Assembly: GCA_002077065.1 (NCBI GenBank)
Contig: NAJO01000020.1
Span: 620,001-684,000 of the forward strand
Source: Cryoendolithus antarcticus
Taxonomy: Eukaryota; Ascomycota; Dothideomycetes; Cladosporiales; Cladosporiaceae
Length of the DNA stretch: 64,000 bases
Direction: 5' to 3'
Shown piece by piece: positions 44,959 through 55,489 of the stretch. The position numbers and the translations under genes were made by a program. The notes below the pieces were generated by a model, which ran no database searches, was not told where the DNA came from, and saw only the letters and a program-made list of their open reading frames with translations. Within the stretch, counting starts at the first letter, position 1. The number at the start of each line of letters is the position of its first letter.

Positions 44959-45486
44959 GCTTAGACACATAATTATACCCAGCAGAACTTGACTGTTCAA
45001 ATGAGGATTTGCTACCTCGGGGTTCGGCGCGACGGGCCAAGTACAACAGGCAATGGTTCAGCGCAGCCATGGGAAAGGAAAGGGCGATGCCTTATACGCA
45101 GGCGTGAAATTCATAGATAACTACTAGAAGCTGTATAAGATCACGAAGGTTACAGCTCGTCCTAGATACGTCAGCGTAATGGTACATCTCATGGCGAGAC
45201 ATACCTGGTTCGTGTGATGTAGCTCAGTGCCTTCACACGATTGTTCGCCACACTCCATGCATCAGCATAGACTCCGTGGCCGCTATGGAGATATGCTTGT
45301 CCTCCTCCTGAGAGGACAACACACTAACATAAGTCTGACCACACGATCATGAGACTGGAGATCGATGCGCAGCGATTTCAAGGTGCTTGGACCAGCGCCC
45401 TGGAAAGCCGTGTCGGAGCGCGATCACTGGACGGGCGAAGCATACTATCCCATATTCTCTTCGTGTTCATTCTATCATCGTCCGGA
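44959..45486. other. Intergenic, no gene seen
   Basis: Convergent 3' region between the bHLH and RING genes. No coding exon seen. Confidence 0.5.
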
Positions 45487-46242
45487 TCAAACGCTCATGG
45501 ATACGGCCGACATCCATATCACCGGGCGGACATCCGACTTGACCTCTGCTTCAGTCCTTCTTGTCGCCATGGACTGTTGGCACATCGGACATCGGCTGAG
45601 CCCTGCTGCGCAAATAGCCTCGAAGCACCCCCAGTGTAAAAAGTGCAAACATGATAGGGACGCGATTTCATCATCGTCATCCACGGTCTCCAGACACACT
45701 ACGCTGCGGGATGTGTGAGCGTTCAGGGATGGATGGGCCAGAGACATGCCGGAAAGCGCTCATGCTTACCACAATGGATCTGTTGGCACGAGACCCGGAC
45801 GCTTTATCGATGTTCTCGAGGCCCAAGTTTTGAAATCCTCGTGCAGGGCGGCATCGACGATGCGCTTTGCTGCTTCCTGCTTCCTGTGCTGATGCTGCAA
45901 GTGCGCTTCGGCAATCTCTTCGACACTGATTATTGGCGTCGGAACAGGCTTATGTCGGAGTGCGAACCTGTGGGCATGCTGTCAGCTTCGTTGCATTCTG
46001 GATAACGGCTATTGCAGTTCCGTCAGCACTGACAGTGTTAGACACAGGATGCCTAGGACGATGAGACCAACACACACCCCGGCGGTGATGGCTGGTGAAG
46101 TAGCATAGAGCTTCGTCATCGCTGTAGGCATCCCATCGGTATTTGTTGTCCCGCCACGCGCGATGACTCCAGGGAGAGCGCCTTCTTCGACTTGTTGTTC
46201 TACCTGATTGTACGGAACGAAAGTATATGGAAGGAACGGCAT
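45487..46242 (-). CDS. RING-H2 finger protein with N-terminal transmembrane segment
   Basis: Exons in order of transcription are 46242-46034, 45967-45770 and 45703-45487, giving 207 residues. The introns (both 66 nt) use GTCAGT and GTAAGC donors, a CTGAC branch in the first, and CACAG/CGCAG acceptors; every join keeps phase. Exon 1 ends in a membrane helix (AITAGVCVGLIVLGILCLTL). Exon 2 is a charged linker (EEIAEAHLQHQHRKQEAAKR). The last Cys of exon 2 is split across intron 2 and forms the first RING ligand: CVVC, then 14 residues, CLHFLHWGC, then CPMC, an exact C3H2C3 pattern. By family knowledge such proteins are membrane-anchored E3 ubiquitin ligases. No single frame shows a complete RING, so the gene is easily missed. 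Confidence 0.8.
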
Positions 46243-47290
46243 GCTGGAAAGCTGGTTTCAGATGGCTCTAATGATACCTGGGACGCGGAACACTGGATAC
46301 TAATAAGATCCATTTCTTGACTTCGTCGCTTCCAATAATGCTATCGGTCGTTAATGTCGACATCCAGCCTTCACCACTCCTTGCCGATGGCACACGTGGA
46401 GTGATTGACGGCACCGCACGGCTGCGGACCGAATACCACAAGAGTATCTTCGGGCGACACAGAATCAGTGGCCTCCCACCTGACGCCCACGGGAGTCATC
46501 GCGATGGCAGGTGGCGTGCAAACGGGATGCTGTAGGTACCTTGGCCGCTGCTGCCATGCTGGATCGCCTCATGCGCCGAGCGGTATCCGCGCAACGGCCG
46601 TCAAGTCATAACACTATGCTCGAGTTTTGGTTAACCACCTGCACAGAACAGGCAGGCTGTTCCGTAGTGCTGCAGTCTTGCAGGACGTAGAAAAAGGCCA
46701 TGCCCGTTGACATGGCAGGTCGATGCGCCACTCGGCCGGAAGCGTTCCGAACGCCCCGAGATTCCGTAGGAAAGGAACCCCTGCCCGCTAGCGTCCAGCC
46801 CAGCAGAGCCTCTTTGGACGTTCTCCCAGTGACATGCCGAAGACGTGTGTGTTCCGGAGTACTTGACCGACGTACACAGGCAACATGTTTCATTCTGATG
46901 CGCCGTCCTCACACGGACTTCATGATTTTGAGGGTCTGCAAACGATCTGGAGTCCTGAAGTCAGCAGTCCCGATCTCCGCCTCGTTTCGGCTCAGACACA
47001 CAGCCGTATGTGCCACTTCTACTTCCTGCAAAGACAGGGCCATCCCCCCATTGGGTTATTAGCACGGTAAGCCAGTGTCGTGTCCGAAACGCTACGTCGC
47101 ACGACCTGATCATACTGAGAACGATTGTTCGGCACCTTCGAATGCCACGAGCATTTCGCACATTTCATTTCTGTTAACTAAGCAAGCGCTACATGTGCCA
47201 CTCCAACGCACCATCGGACATACGTCGCTCACTGGCATCATATGTCTGCTCGGCGTCTCGAGGGGTCCCTGTCTTTCCATTAAAGGCCAA
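46243..47290. other. Intergenic, no gene seen
   Basis: Upstream region of the RING gene and downstream region of the Cys-rich gene. No supportable exon. Confidence 0.5.
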
Positions 47291-48071
47291 TCAGAAGCTT
47301 CCCCTACTGACTTCGAATGACTCCACCGGCACATGAGGCTTCCTGGCTACCTCATCACAGGTACAACGCGCCTGGCAGCGATGCACGTGATGCTCCCCAT
47401 CAGTATAGCGGTCGACAAACACCCACTTCAGAAGGCAGCTGCACTCCGGGCAACGCAAAAATGTGTTGACATGGGTCGACTCAGCAGCTGGTGTTGTTGG
47501 GCTTGAACCTAGACTGCCGGTCTCCTCATTATCGTCGTCGGAATCCAGCGCCGGCATCGGGGGAAGCGTTGTTGCGTAATTGTGGTCGGACGTCCGCACT
47601 GCTGAGGATCTGTCAGTGAGCTTTCGACGAGCCGCACGCATGAGGATTCCCACTTTCTTGCAGCGATCCTGCGTCTCCGGCACCCGTCACAGCCTCCTTG
47701 TCTGGATTATGAATGCTGAGTTGGCCCATGTTGGGGAGCGGACTGACGTCTCGAACGAGATCCCGGCTTAGACGCGGCGATGACCAGAGCGCGGAGACAG
47801 TATCGACTGGCTTGATGCTCGCACCAACTGCAGAGTGTTCCTCACTGCCGCTGCGGCTGCGATTGCGGCTACGGCTTCGCTGTCGTGCATGAAGATGAGC
47901 GGGTGGGAAGCCGTGGTATGGGTACTCCCGGTAAGGCATGCTGTGTGGAGGTGCTTCAGGAGGGTGCCACTGCGGGCACGAGACCCTGTCGTCCGTGCCA
48001 GCATAGCCGAATGGCGGGCTGCTGATGAACATGGTACTGTTACGACGCCGCACCCATTCTGGAACAGACAT
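47291..48071 (-). CDS. Unknown protein with C-terminal Cys-rich domain
   Basis: Exons 48071-47654 and 47601-47291 give 242 residues. The intron (52 nt) has a weak GTGGGA donor but a canonical CTGAC branch point and a CTCAG acceptor, and it is phase-compatible. The N-terminal half is Pro/Arg/Ser-rich (PHSMPYREYPYHGFPPAHLH, then RQRSRSRNRSRSGS). After an acidic spacer (DSDDDNEETG) comes a compact Cys/His domain: FLRCPECSCLLKWVFVDRY, then EHHVHRCQARCTCDEV. The CPEC...C...HRC..RCTC spacing suggests a zinc site, but I cannot match it to a named family. The two frames overlap by ~70 nt when unspliced, which is why they look like two genes. Confidence 0.62.
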
Positions 48072-48916
48072 TATGAGATCGATGTTTTGGTATGAGTTTC
48101 ACGGAGGCGTTGAAAGGAAGATAACAGAGTGGAGGATACATAAAGTGGTGGACAGACCCTCATATAGGGTACTGTGTGTCACTGGTCAACAGCTACGGTC
48201 TAGATGCTCGCCGTGATGTGCCGTCATTCGCGTTCGCCTGGGGAGCAATGAAACGCATATCACGCCACGTTTCGGAGGGCGGGGAGTGCGTTTGCCACAG
48301 AACGAATACGCATGACGCCGGACACAGATGCAAGACCCAGCGAGCAAGTGCGGAAGCATCGGATTGTCAGATTCCTCTCGCCGTGTCGAGGTGGTCCCAC
48401 ATGCACGGCATAGTGCTACATCGATACGTGCCGAGCGTGTGAAGGACGTACCCGTCTCCGAAGGGGGCGAGCAACCTCCATCCCATGTACTGACGGCTCA
48501 CAGCAATCGCTTTCTCCTCAACCGAATTGCAAGGCTGAGATGCAGATATGGGACGGAGGAGATGTATAAAGTGGTGTGACATCTCTTCGGACCATCGGAG
48601 GCGTTCCGCGAGATCCCCGATCAAGAGAACATCAATTTACCTCCTTCAAGGTCCGACGTGGTCAGCTCTACGCATCTCTTGATTTGATCCATATGGTCAG
48701 GGCATGATCAAGCTTGCGCGCAAGTTGTGCAATAGCGAGCAGCCCGATGAGATTGTCACCCAGCGCTGAAACGAGGGTGTGAATGACACCGCTTCCACAA
48801 ATTCTGCGCGGGAATGATTACAACGATGCTGCTCAATCCTAGCTAATTCATGGGATACAATCTAACGGAGCCACGAGACAAGACCTGCCAGCTTTCGCGC
48901 ATTCAATTACGAGCGC
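48072..48916. other. Intergenic, no gene seen
   Basis: Two short look-alike segments (atacataaagtggtgga near 48139 and gtataaagtggtgtgac near 48565) occur 0.43 kb apart. The similarity does not extend, so I do not call a repeat. Confidence 0.4.
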
Positions 48917-49646
48917 CTAATCGCCCGAAGCGATGTTGACCTTGCCACTACCTTTCGGGAAACTGTGCTGCTTCTTCGGCACTTTCAGGCGGAGCAGCCC
49001 TCCCTCGAGCTTCGCCTCAAGCTTCTCCATATCAACATCAACCTGCAGAGTAAGTCAGCTTCAACGAACTGCCGTGAAGTGTCACTCATGGATAGTGTAC
49101 GTACTGGGAAGTGGAACTCTCGTCGGAAAGCACCAATTCTGCGTTCTCCCAGTATCAGCCACGGAGGCAGGTCATCAGCATCCTCCTGCTCGTCCTTGGA
49201 CTGGGAAATCTTCTTGCTATCGTCTCTGTGGAGCGCCAGTTCGTCTTTCGCGACTCCAGCATTGCCGTTCGTACCCTTGGACGAATCCTGATCGTCTGGT
49301 CGAGAACCTGGGCGGGTGATGGTGCCGGAAACGACCACAGAACGCCAGCTGATCCAGTTCACGCTGACACTTTTGGGATCTTTGACACCAGGAAGTTCGA
49401 GATCGACCAGGTAGTGGCTCAGGTTATCGCTGACATCGCAGTCCGGGTGATTAGGGTAGGTCTTCTGATCCGGCTTCCTGCGTGTGATGCTGCCGAGGAA
49501 GGTGTTGTGTTGGTGTAAACGCTCATGAGGGTGATCTGCAAGCTCGGGGAAGGGCTATTGCTTGGAGTCAGCATGGTCACTGGGCATTCGTTGCGAGTGC
49601 TCACAGCTGGAGGTACCTGATCGTAATATATAGGAGCTACCGCCAT
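48917..49646 (-). CDS. Hsp20-type small heat shock protein
   Basis: Exons in order of transcription are 49646-49617, 49554-49105 and 49042-48917, giving 201 residues. Both introns are 62 nt; the first has a CTGAC branch point. Exon 1 is ten codons (MAVAPIYYDQ). The alpha-crystallin fold begins at YPNHPDCDVSDNLSHYLVDL with ELPGVKDPKSVSV and SVVVSGTITRP, has a long charged insert (SKDEQEDADDLPPW) before GAFRREFHFP, and ends across intron 2 with VDVDMEKLEAKLEGGLLRLK and VPKK. The insert between strands is common in fungal Hsp20 proteins. It should be an ATP-independent holdase of the cytosol or nucleus. Joining exon 1 to exon 2 is needed because the exon 2 frame has a stop just upstream of its acceptor. 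Confidence 0.88.
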
Positions 49647-50381
49647 GTCTGTTGGTTGTTGTACGGTCGATGTCGATTGGGATGGGGACTCTTGTCGATG
49701 CGTTCAGGTGTCTAGAGAAACCTTTTGAGCATCGGAGGGAAAGGACAGTGTATATATACGTCTACAGACTTCGGCACTGTTGCGATACATCCCGAGCGTA
49801 TCGCCTATAGTAGGATGTTGGCAATGCACAGCCTAGTCAGGTAAGTCGAGCCTGGCGGTATCCTACAGCCTTGCCGATCGATCAACGGAGTGCATACTCC
49901 GAACGTGAGCTTCTCACCCACCTCGTGTCGAGTGTGTTGGCACCCAGCTCGAATCATGGAGCGCGTTTGGACATCGTGTAGTATTCACATGACGGGCTGC
50001 ACGTGGGCAGAGAACGTCGGAACATCCGGGTGGTGTGACAATATCGGAAGTAGTAGGCAATCCAGATCACGCCACTGACATTAGCCATGTAGACTCGTTG
50101 ACATACGTGCGCAGAAGCGGTCTCGCCCAGCGATGTACATCGTGTGCATTACAGCGCTTCCGAGCGACGCGTTGCTCAGGCTACTCCACCTGCAAGAGCC
50201 GCCAATGGCTCATTCAGTCACACCATGGTCACGAGCCTCGAGTCCGCATCTCCCCGGAATACACTCGTCCTGGCCAGAACCCACGAGTGGCGACTCTTGA
50301 GCATAGCATATATTCCACGCAGTCCCGAGCAGGCCACAGCATTGAGCTATACCACCAAATATCCACTAGCTCAGCGAACAT
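49647..50381. other. Intergenic, promoter side of the Hsp20 gene
   Basis: No coding exon. It contains the TATA-like element listed separately. Confidence 0.5.
49751..49758 (-). promoter_or_regulatory. TATA box candidate for the Hsp20 gene
   Basis: TATATATA lies about 105 bp upstream of the Hsp20 start codon on the minus strand, a usual distance for an inducible fungal promoter. I did not find a clean heat shock element (nGAAnnTTCnnGAAn) beside it. Confidence 0.4.
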
Positions 50382-51023
50382 ATGGGCCAAGACCTCCAAC
50401 CCCAATCAGTCCAAATGTACGACCCATACGAAGACGCCGACGTAGACGAGTTCCCAGAAGCCGGTCGCAAGTCATCCGTAGACCCAATGGAGCACGCAAA
50501 GAATATCACGAACATCCCCCTCGCTTTTCACGACCCACAGCCGATCGTGGATGCCAAAGGCAACCATCCTGAAGCCGAGTGGGCTAGCGCCCTGGAGCCT
50601 GACATCCACGAGTCGGATCCCGATATTCCGACACCTGTACCTGCAGCGGCAAAGGAGGATGTACAATCTGCCAAAGCAGGTAGCGGATTCTTCGGAGGCA
50701 AGCTACACATGCCTCACCTCCGCCACCCTCATTTGCCTGGTCGTCTTCCACACGGGACGGACACATCGCGAACGGGCAATGTGGCAGAGCGCTCGACGCC
50801 GACAGACCAACACACCGCGCTGTCAGGCCCTGATCGCGGCTTTGTGGCAGCTGCCAGCGAGAATGGCGAGAGACACGAGGGGCTCATTGGCGCGATCCGT
50901 CGCCGAAGCTTAGAGGTGGCGTATTGTTTGCAGCCAGAGCATGGCAAACCGAAGAATGAAATGGTAGGGTTGTGGCCGGAACATCGTGGCGATACGACGC
51001 TGGAGCACCCACAAGGACGTTAG
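50382..51023 (+). CDS. Acidic protein of unknown function
   Basis: A single exon of 213 residues. It is hydrophilic with many Pro, Asp, His and Gly residues: MYDPYEDADVDEFPEAGRKS, EHAKNITNIPLAFHDPQPIV, SGFFGGKLHMPHLRHPHLPG, ENGERHEGLIGAIRRRSLEV. No signal peptide, membrane helix or known domain is visible; disorder is likely. The uninterrupted frame, its start in the only long open frame here and its consistent composition make a gene likely but not certain. No homologue comes to mind. Confidence 0.55.
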   Translation: MGQDLQPQSVQMYDPYEDADVDEFPEAGRKSSVDPMEHAKNITNIPLAFHDPQPIVDAKGNHPEAEWASALEPDIHESDPDIPTPVPAAAKEDVQSAKAGSGFFGGKLHMPHLRHPHLPGRLPHGTDTSRTGNVAERSTPTDQHTALSGPDRGFVAAASENGERHEGLIGAIRRRSLEVAYCLQPEHGKPKNEMVGLWPEHRGDTTLEHPQGR

Positions 51024-51375
51024 GGGCCCGCTGGTATCCCGAGATTGTGTGTGGGAGAGCATTAGCGTTCACTGTGTGGGAGACTGCCTTTGTCGTACAA
51101 GCTTAGCTATGTACGGAGCATGTTTTACCGTTATCTATATTTTGTCAGCAGCGAGGTTCCTATCATGAAGTCTTTGGCCCCTGGTGCATTTGGGTGCTCT
51201 GTCTCATTCGTGAGACGTACGCAACGCTTCCCTTCAGTTGATCTGAGTCGTGCCCGAGTCTCGACCTGCGTCGCCCAGATTATATTTCCCTCATGCGTAT
51301 CATACTCGTCACCTCCCACACATGATTATGGTTCTTCCATAATTCACCATCATAGTCTCATTATGGTCCTTGCCG
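51024..51375. other. Intergenic, no gene seen
   Basis: Convergent 3' region between the acidic protein and the CHORD gene. No coding exon seen. Confidence 0.5.
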
Positions 51376-52400
51376 TCACACCCTGCCCGCCCTGCCTGCC
51401 TGGATGATTTCGCCCGTACCTCGATCTCCACTCCTCAGCACCGACCAACCCACGCTCTGACCCTTGACGAGAGTCAACTCGACCTTCGTTCCCATGATCT
51501 TGAAGGAGCTCTTCTCCGGATCTATTGTCGCAAACAATTCCATGTTCACACAATACCTCTTTCTATCCGAGGTCCGTAGATCTAACGCGACGGTCTTCTT
51601 GTCGGCCTTGAAGTTGATGCTCGACGTGGTCTTGTCGACTTTCTTCAGATATAACGACGCAATGACCGTACTCGCCGTCTGGTAGAAATCACTCCTCACC
51701 TCCTTGATCTCCTCGTCCTCTTCATTGCCACCCGTCTTTGGCTTGCCGACGAACACATGCCGCGCCTTCGTCGTGCACCCCTCGATCTTCATAAACTCGT
51801 CGAATTCCAGAACTCGCCGTTTACAGCATGTCCAGCCTTTGCTTCCCTCGTGAAATAACGCTGCACCAGGGTGATGCACGCATTTTTCCTCTCCTCGCGG
51901 GACCTTCGCATCGTAGCTCTGCCCACAACCTTTCCGCTTACACCGCGCCCCACTCGGCAATGCCACGTCTTCCTCATCGCTCTCCACTTCCTCGACCACC
52001 TCTGCCTTCGGCGTCGGCGTCGCAGCTTGCTGTGTCGAGACAGCTTGCCGTGCTACAGCCGGCTCAGCGCTCGCCTTCGCATTCTGCGCTGCGATCTTGG
52101 CGTCCACTTGCTCTGGTGTGAGTTTGTTTATGTCCGGTTCCGGTTGTAGAGTGTCATCTACTATGCTGTGTGTACCTGTCGTGCAAGGTGGGAGGGTGAG
52201 AAACTCATCGAAAGTCAGAACGCGAGGCTTGCAGCAGCGGTAGCCCTTTTGACCTTCGTGGAAGACTGGAAGACCGGCTGTGAGAGTGGTGAGCAGATGT
52301 TTTGGACTAGGGAACGGCAAGCCTTACGATGGTAGGTACAGGGCTCTGAGGAGTCCAAGAAATGTTTGCCGCATCCGCGGTGGACGCATTGCTGAGCCAT
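51376..52400 (-). CDS. CHORD-CS domain co-chaperone
   Basis: Exons 52400-52328 and 52277-51376 (50-nt intron, GTAAGG donor, CACAG acceptor) give 324 residues. The first CHORD domain is split by the intron: MAQQCVHRGCGKHFLDSSEP CTYH, then PGLPVFHEGQKGYRCCKPRV. After a linker with coiled-coil character (EQVDAKIAAQNAKASAEPAV) comes the second CHORD (CKRKGCGQSYD ... CVHHPGAALFHEGSKGWTCC). The C-terminal CS domain (DFYQTASTVIASLYLKKVDK ... KIMGTKVELTLVKGQSVGWS) resembles p23/Sgt1. By family knowledge these proteins (CHORDC1, plant RAR1) bind zinc and Hsp90. Each CHORD shows its six Cys and two His ligands. It is divergent from the glutaredoxin-like gene, 192 bp away. Confidence 0.94.
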
Positions 52401-52592
52401 GATATTCTGGAGAGATTATGCTTAGCCGATCGCAGTCTAATGGCGGTTGACGAGGAATTGTTCGCATGAAACATTTCTAGCAAGTCGACATCGACGTCAG
52501 CGCCAGCGCCGGCGCCAGCGGTCTTGGCACTTTGACGCGAAGACAACGCGAGATGGAAGTGAATCTGCATACTGCCAACTGACAATCTCACG

Positions 52593-53006
52593 ATGAGGCC
52601 TACAATTCGCCTGCTATCGATTGATCACGCCCGTCAATGGGCTGTCCGTCTGACATTCTTCACTCGACCGAACTGCGGACTCTGCAACGATGCTAAGGAT
52701 GTCATGGCCAAGGTCTGGGAACGACGACCATTCGAGTTCACCGAGGTCAATGTCATGAATCATCCGAAGTGGAAGGCATTGTACGAGTTCGATACGCCTG
52801 TGGTCAGATTGAGCTCATCGTTACCGCTATCCTGGGTGGATTGCTGACCATTGCTTCAGCTACATGTTGACAAGGTCAGGGAGAGCAGCCATGCTTTCGA
52901 GACGACCACCGCAGCCGGGAAGCTAATGCATCGCTTCACTGAGGAGCAACTGGAAGCTGTCATGGACCAGGAATTAACCAAGGAGCCGGACTCGTACTCC
53001 CCCTGA
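52593..53006 (+). CDS. Glutaredoxin-like (DUF836) small redox protein
   Basis: Exons 52593-52802 and 52860-53006 (57-nt intron, GTCAGA donor, CTGAC branch, TTCAG acceptor) give 118 residues. VRLTFFTRPNCGLCNDAKDV carries the CxxC redox motif at residues ~28-31. FEFTEVNVMNHPKWKALYEF DTPV, then LHVDKV after the intron, follows the thioredoxin-fold pattern with a cis-Pro (TPV). It matches the fungal YDR286C-like group of glutaredoxin-like proteins, probably mitochondrial given the basic N-terminus (MRPTIRLLSIDHARQWAVR). Substrate unknown. It is divergent from the CHORD gene. Confidence 0.88.
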
Positions 53007-53376
53007 TGCCTGGAAGCCTATTGAAACCGGTTCTATCGATGCTGCAGGCATGTCCGTGATGGCGACGACCGTGATCTCACAGCCAAACTTCTGGGTTCTC
53101 CCCTGGGGTCGAAAATGATGCTCTAAAAGGTGCCATCATCGCCGAAGCACCACTGACTTGGTCTGCCATTGTTCGGCTCAAATGTTAGTTTGCCAACGGT
53201 GCCTGAACGGACTACATTGCCCCGAGGACCCCGCAGGAGCATTAAAACAGCCCGGAGACGAAGTGCTCACGATGCACCTTGACGACTTTTCCAACGCACT
53301 ACATTGACGCGACTTCGACAATACCTTGAGCTTCACCACGTCTCTACGCGACGAACCCCTCTCACTGGCCACAGTC
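53007..53376. other. Intergenic, no gene seen
   Basis: No coding exon seen between the glutaredoxin-like and aldolase genes. Confidence 0.5.
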
Positions 53377-54267
53377 ATGGCCATGCAATCTGCCAACCGC
53401 CTTCACAATGCCCTCAAGTCCAAATCACCTACCTTCGGCGCCTGGCAAATGCTCCCAGGCACGAATCTCTGTCGCGCAATCTGCCGCTCCTCGTCCTCCA
53501 TAGACTGGCTCCTAATCGACCAAGAACACGGCAACATTTCCGACGACAGCATGCACGAGCTCGTAGCTGCCGCAGCAGCCTGCGGTGTCTCGCCTATAGT
53601 CCGTGTTCCCGACGCACAACACTGGATGATCAAACGCGCACTAGACGCCGGCGCGCACGGCATTCTGGTACCGTTACTGCAGACTGCCAAGCAGGCGCAG
53701 GATATCGTGTCTTGGAGTAAGTTCCCGCCACAAGGGACAAGAGGGTTTGGCAGTCCCTTCAGCATGGAGAAGTTTGTTCAGCAGCCGCCTCTTGGGTCGA
53801 CCAGTGCGGTGAAGGAGGTCAGCTCAATAGACTACCTCAAGCAAGCCAACAGCTCCCTCGTCATCGCCGTGCAAATCGAAACCTCCTCCGCACTAGCAGA
53901 ATTAGACGCCATAGCCGCCGTCCCAGGCATAGACGTCCTCTTCGTCGGGCCCTTCGATCTCGGAAACAACATCGGGCATCCCATAGTCTCCGCCACACGC
54001 GATCCGGAGCTCGTGGAAGCTATTGCGAGCGTGCAGAAGGCTGCTGAGAAGAACGGGATAAGCAGTGGGATTTACTGTAACAGTGGGGAGGAGGCGAGGA
54101 CTTATGCCGATAAGGGCTTTGGGATGTGCAGTGCGATGACGGACATGGTTGCTGTGCCGAAGGCTTTTGGGCAGGCTTTTGAGGCGGCCAAGGGAAGCTA
54201 TGTGCATGCTGGGGTGCAGGGGATCAAGAAGGGGGTGGAGGCTGTTAGTGGGCCTTATGGGAAGTGA
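53377..54267 (+). CDS. HpcH/HpaI-family aldolase
   Basis: A single exon of 296 residues from the ATG at 53377 (a second ATG is at 53383). Upstream in-frame codons have no ATG. Family motifs: FGAWQMLPGTNLCRAICRSS, DWLLIDQEHGNISDDSMHEL, VRVPDAQHWMIKRALDAGAH, QGTRGFGSPFS, and the metal ligands Glu in AVQIETSSAL and Asp in LFVGPFDLGNNIG. Enzymes of this class II pyruvate aldolase group cleave 4-hydroxy-2-oxo acids such as 2,4-dihydroxyhept-2-ene-1,7-dioate, with Mg/Mn/Co. Fungal members are widespread and their substrate is generally not known. The C-terminal ~40 residues (KGSYVHAGVQGIKKGVEAVS) extend past the bacterial length. Confidence 0.92.
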   Translation: MAMQSANRLHNALKSKSPTFGAWQMLPGTNLCRAICRSSSSIDWLLIDQEHGNISDDSMHELVAAAAACGVSPIVRVPDAQHWMIKRALDAGAHGILVPLLQTAKQAQDIVSWSKFPPQGTRGFGSPFSMEKFVQQPPLGSTSAVKEVSSIDYLKQANSSLVIAVQIETSSALAELDAIAAVPGIDVLFVGPFDLGNNIGHPIVSATRDPELVEAIASVQKAAEKNGISSGIYCNSGEEARTYADKGFGMCSAMTDMVAVPKAFGQAFEAAKGSYVHAGVQGIKKGVEAVSGPYGK

Positions 54268-54466
54268 GTGTTTGGAGAGATGCAGGGAGCGAGCTGGGTG
54301 TGCTTGCCATATGCCTTCTACACATAGAACTCAGCTTGTATGAAAATTCCCGTGAGCAGTGCCCTCGCATCCTATTGCCTAAGCTCGAGCCATTAGCTCC
54401 ACTCCATTCTCAAACTCGTCGTTCAACGACTGTTTCGATACTCAATCTTCAACTCTTGCGATCGCT

Positions 54467-55489
54467 TTACAAGTAATGCACGATGGTCGCACGATGCTCC
54501 GCCAAATACTGTGCAGTCTTTCGGTCATTTCGCTCCTTCACCCTTGCTTCCCACACCTGGTATCCACTCATATCATGCTCGTCTCCCGGCCTCGTGGAGA
54601 GTCCATGCGGTGTCCACGGGTTCGGATCATCGATATCGTCAGCCGAGTCCTCTGGGCGAGGTGGAGCTGGCGGGGAGTACCGTGGCAGTGGCTTCAATGT
54701 AGTGTCCTTTGGATCGACGACTGATACGGGAGGGTGCACAGGACCGGGATCTGGCTCATGCTCAGGAACATCGTCATCGTCATCGTCTACGGCTGAGGAC
54801 GAGTCGCGGGTTTGCGACACGGGGATATGTGCGTCGGATGGTGATGGAGCGCCTTCCTATGGTGCGATTGGAGCTGTAGGGTCTGGCAGTCCTGAGGGAG
54901 TGGGCAGAGCTGAGTCGGACGGCTGCTCGATACTGGTGATAATCTTCGTGCTGGCTGTCTGCTGGCCGGCGGCTGGTTCGTCGCTCTCGCTCATCGTTGC
55001 GTTGGCTGCCGCGACAGCCGTTGCGATTTGCTCTGGCGTGGGGTCGTTGTTCTGCTCGATGGCATTCGCAATGCTGGACCGCGTGCCTTCTGCGCCTGTC
55101 GTGGCGAGCTCTTGAGTCGTGCCATCTACCAGCCTAGCATTTGCAAAGTTGACGATCGGTCCATCTGCGGCCGTTGTTGCGAGTCCGCCCGTCGTAGCCC
55201 CTGCCAGCTGTGGTTTTGCACTCATTGTCGCATGCTGTTCAGCCATCACCTTCTGAGCCTTGTTCCGAAAGCGATTCGGCTCTTCACGCCAGCCAGTAGC
55301 ATATTCCCTGTACTCTCTAGCCCTCTTCGTTCGACAATCAGGGCACAGCGCATTGTCGTAGTAGTTTTGCGTCTCGAGATTCCCCGGCCCGCAGTCGGCC
55401 ACGTTGCCGTCTCTGGCAACGAGACAACGTATAAAACCTGGGATCTTGTGGCCGCATTGGCTGAAATGAGACATGGTTGGGGCGCACAT
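54467..55489 (-). CDS. Unknown protein with in-frame TAG between two coding halves
   Basis: Two open frames on the minus strand lie in the same frame, 55489-54860 and 54856-54467, parted only by TAG at 54857-54859. The first half (210 residues, starts MCAPTMSHFSQCGHKIPGF; a second ATG at 55474) has paired Cys/His sites (QCGHKIPGFIRC, LCPDCRTKRAREYREYATG) and then an Ala/Thr-rich stretch. The second half is acidic and Pro-rich (DDDDDDVPEHEPDPGPVHPP) and ends GYQVWEARVKERNDRKTAQY. Both look coding. Either an 81-nt intron 54853-54933 (GTATCG donor, phase 1, but an AAG acceptor) removes the stop, or the gene ends early, or the base is wrong. Family unknown. Confidence 0.6.

Noticed and set aside
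48139..48582. Two look-alike segments (...ataaagtggtg...) as a direct repeat
   Set aside because: Identity is limited to ~12 bp and does not extend on either side.
52480..52530. GC-rich gcgccagcgccggcgcc run upstream of the CHORD gene as a regulatory repeat
   Set aside because: Short, imperfect and unique; no support beyond low complexity.
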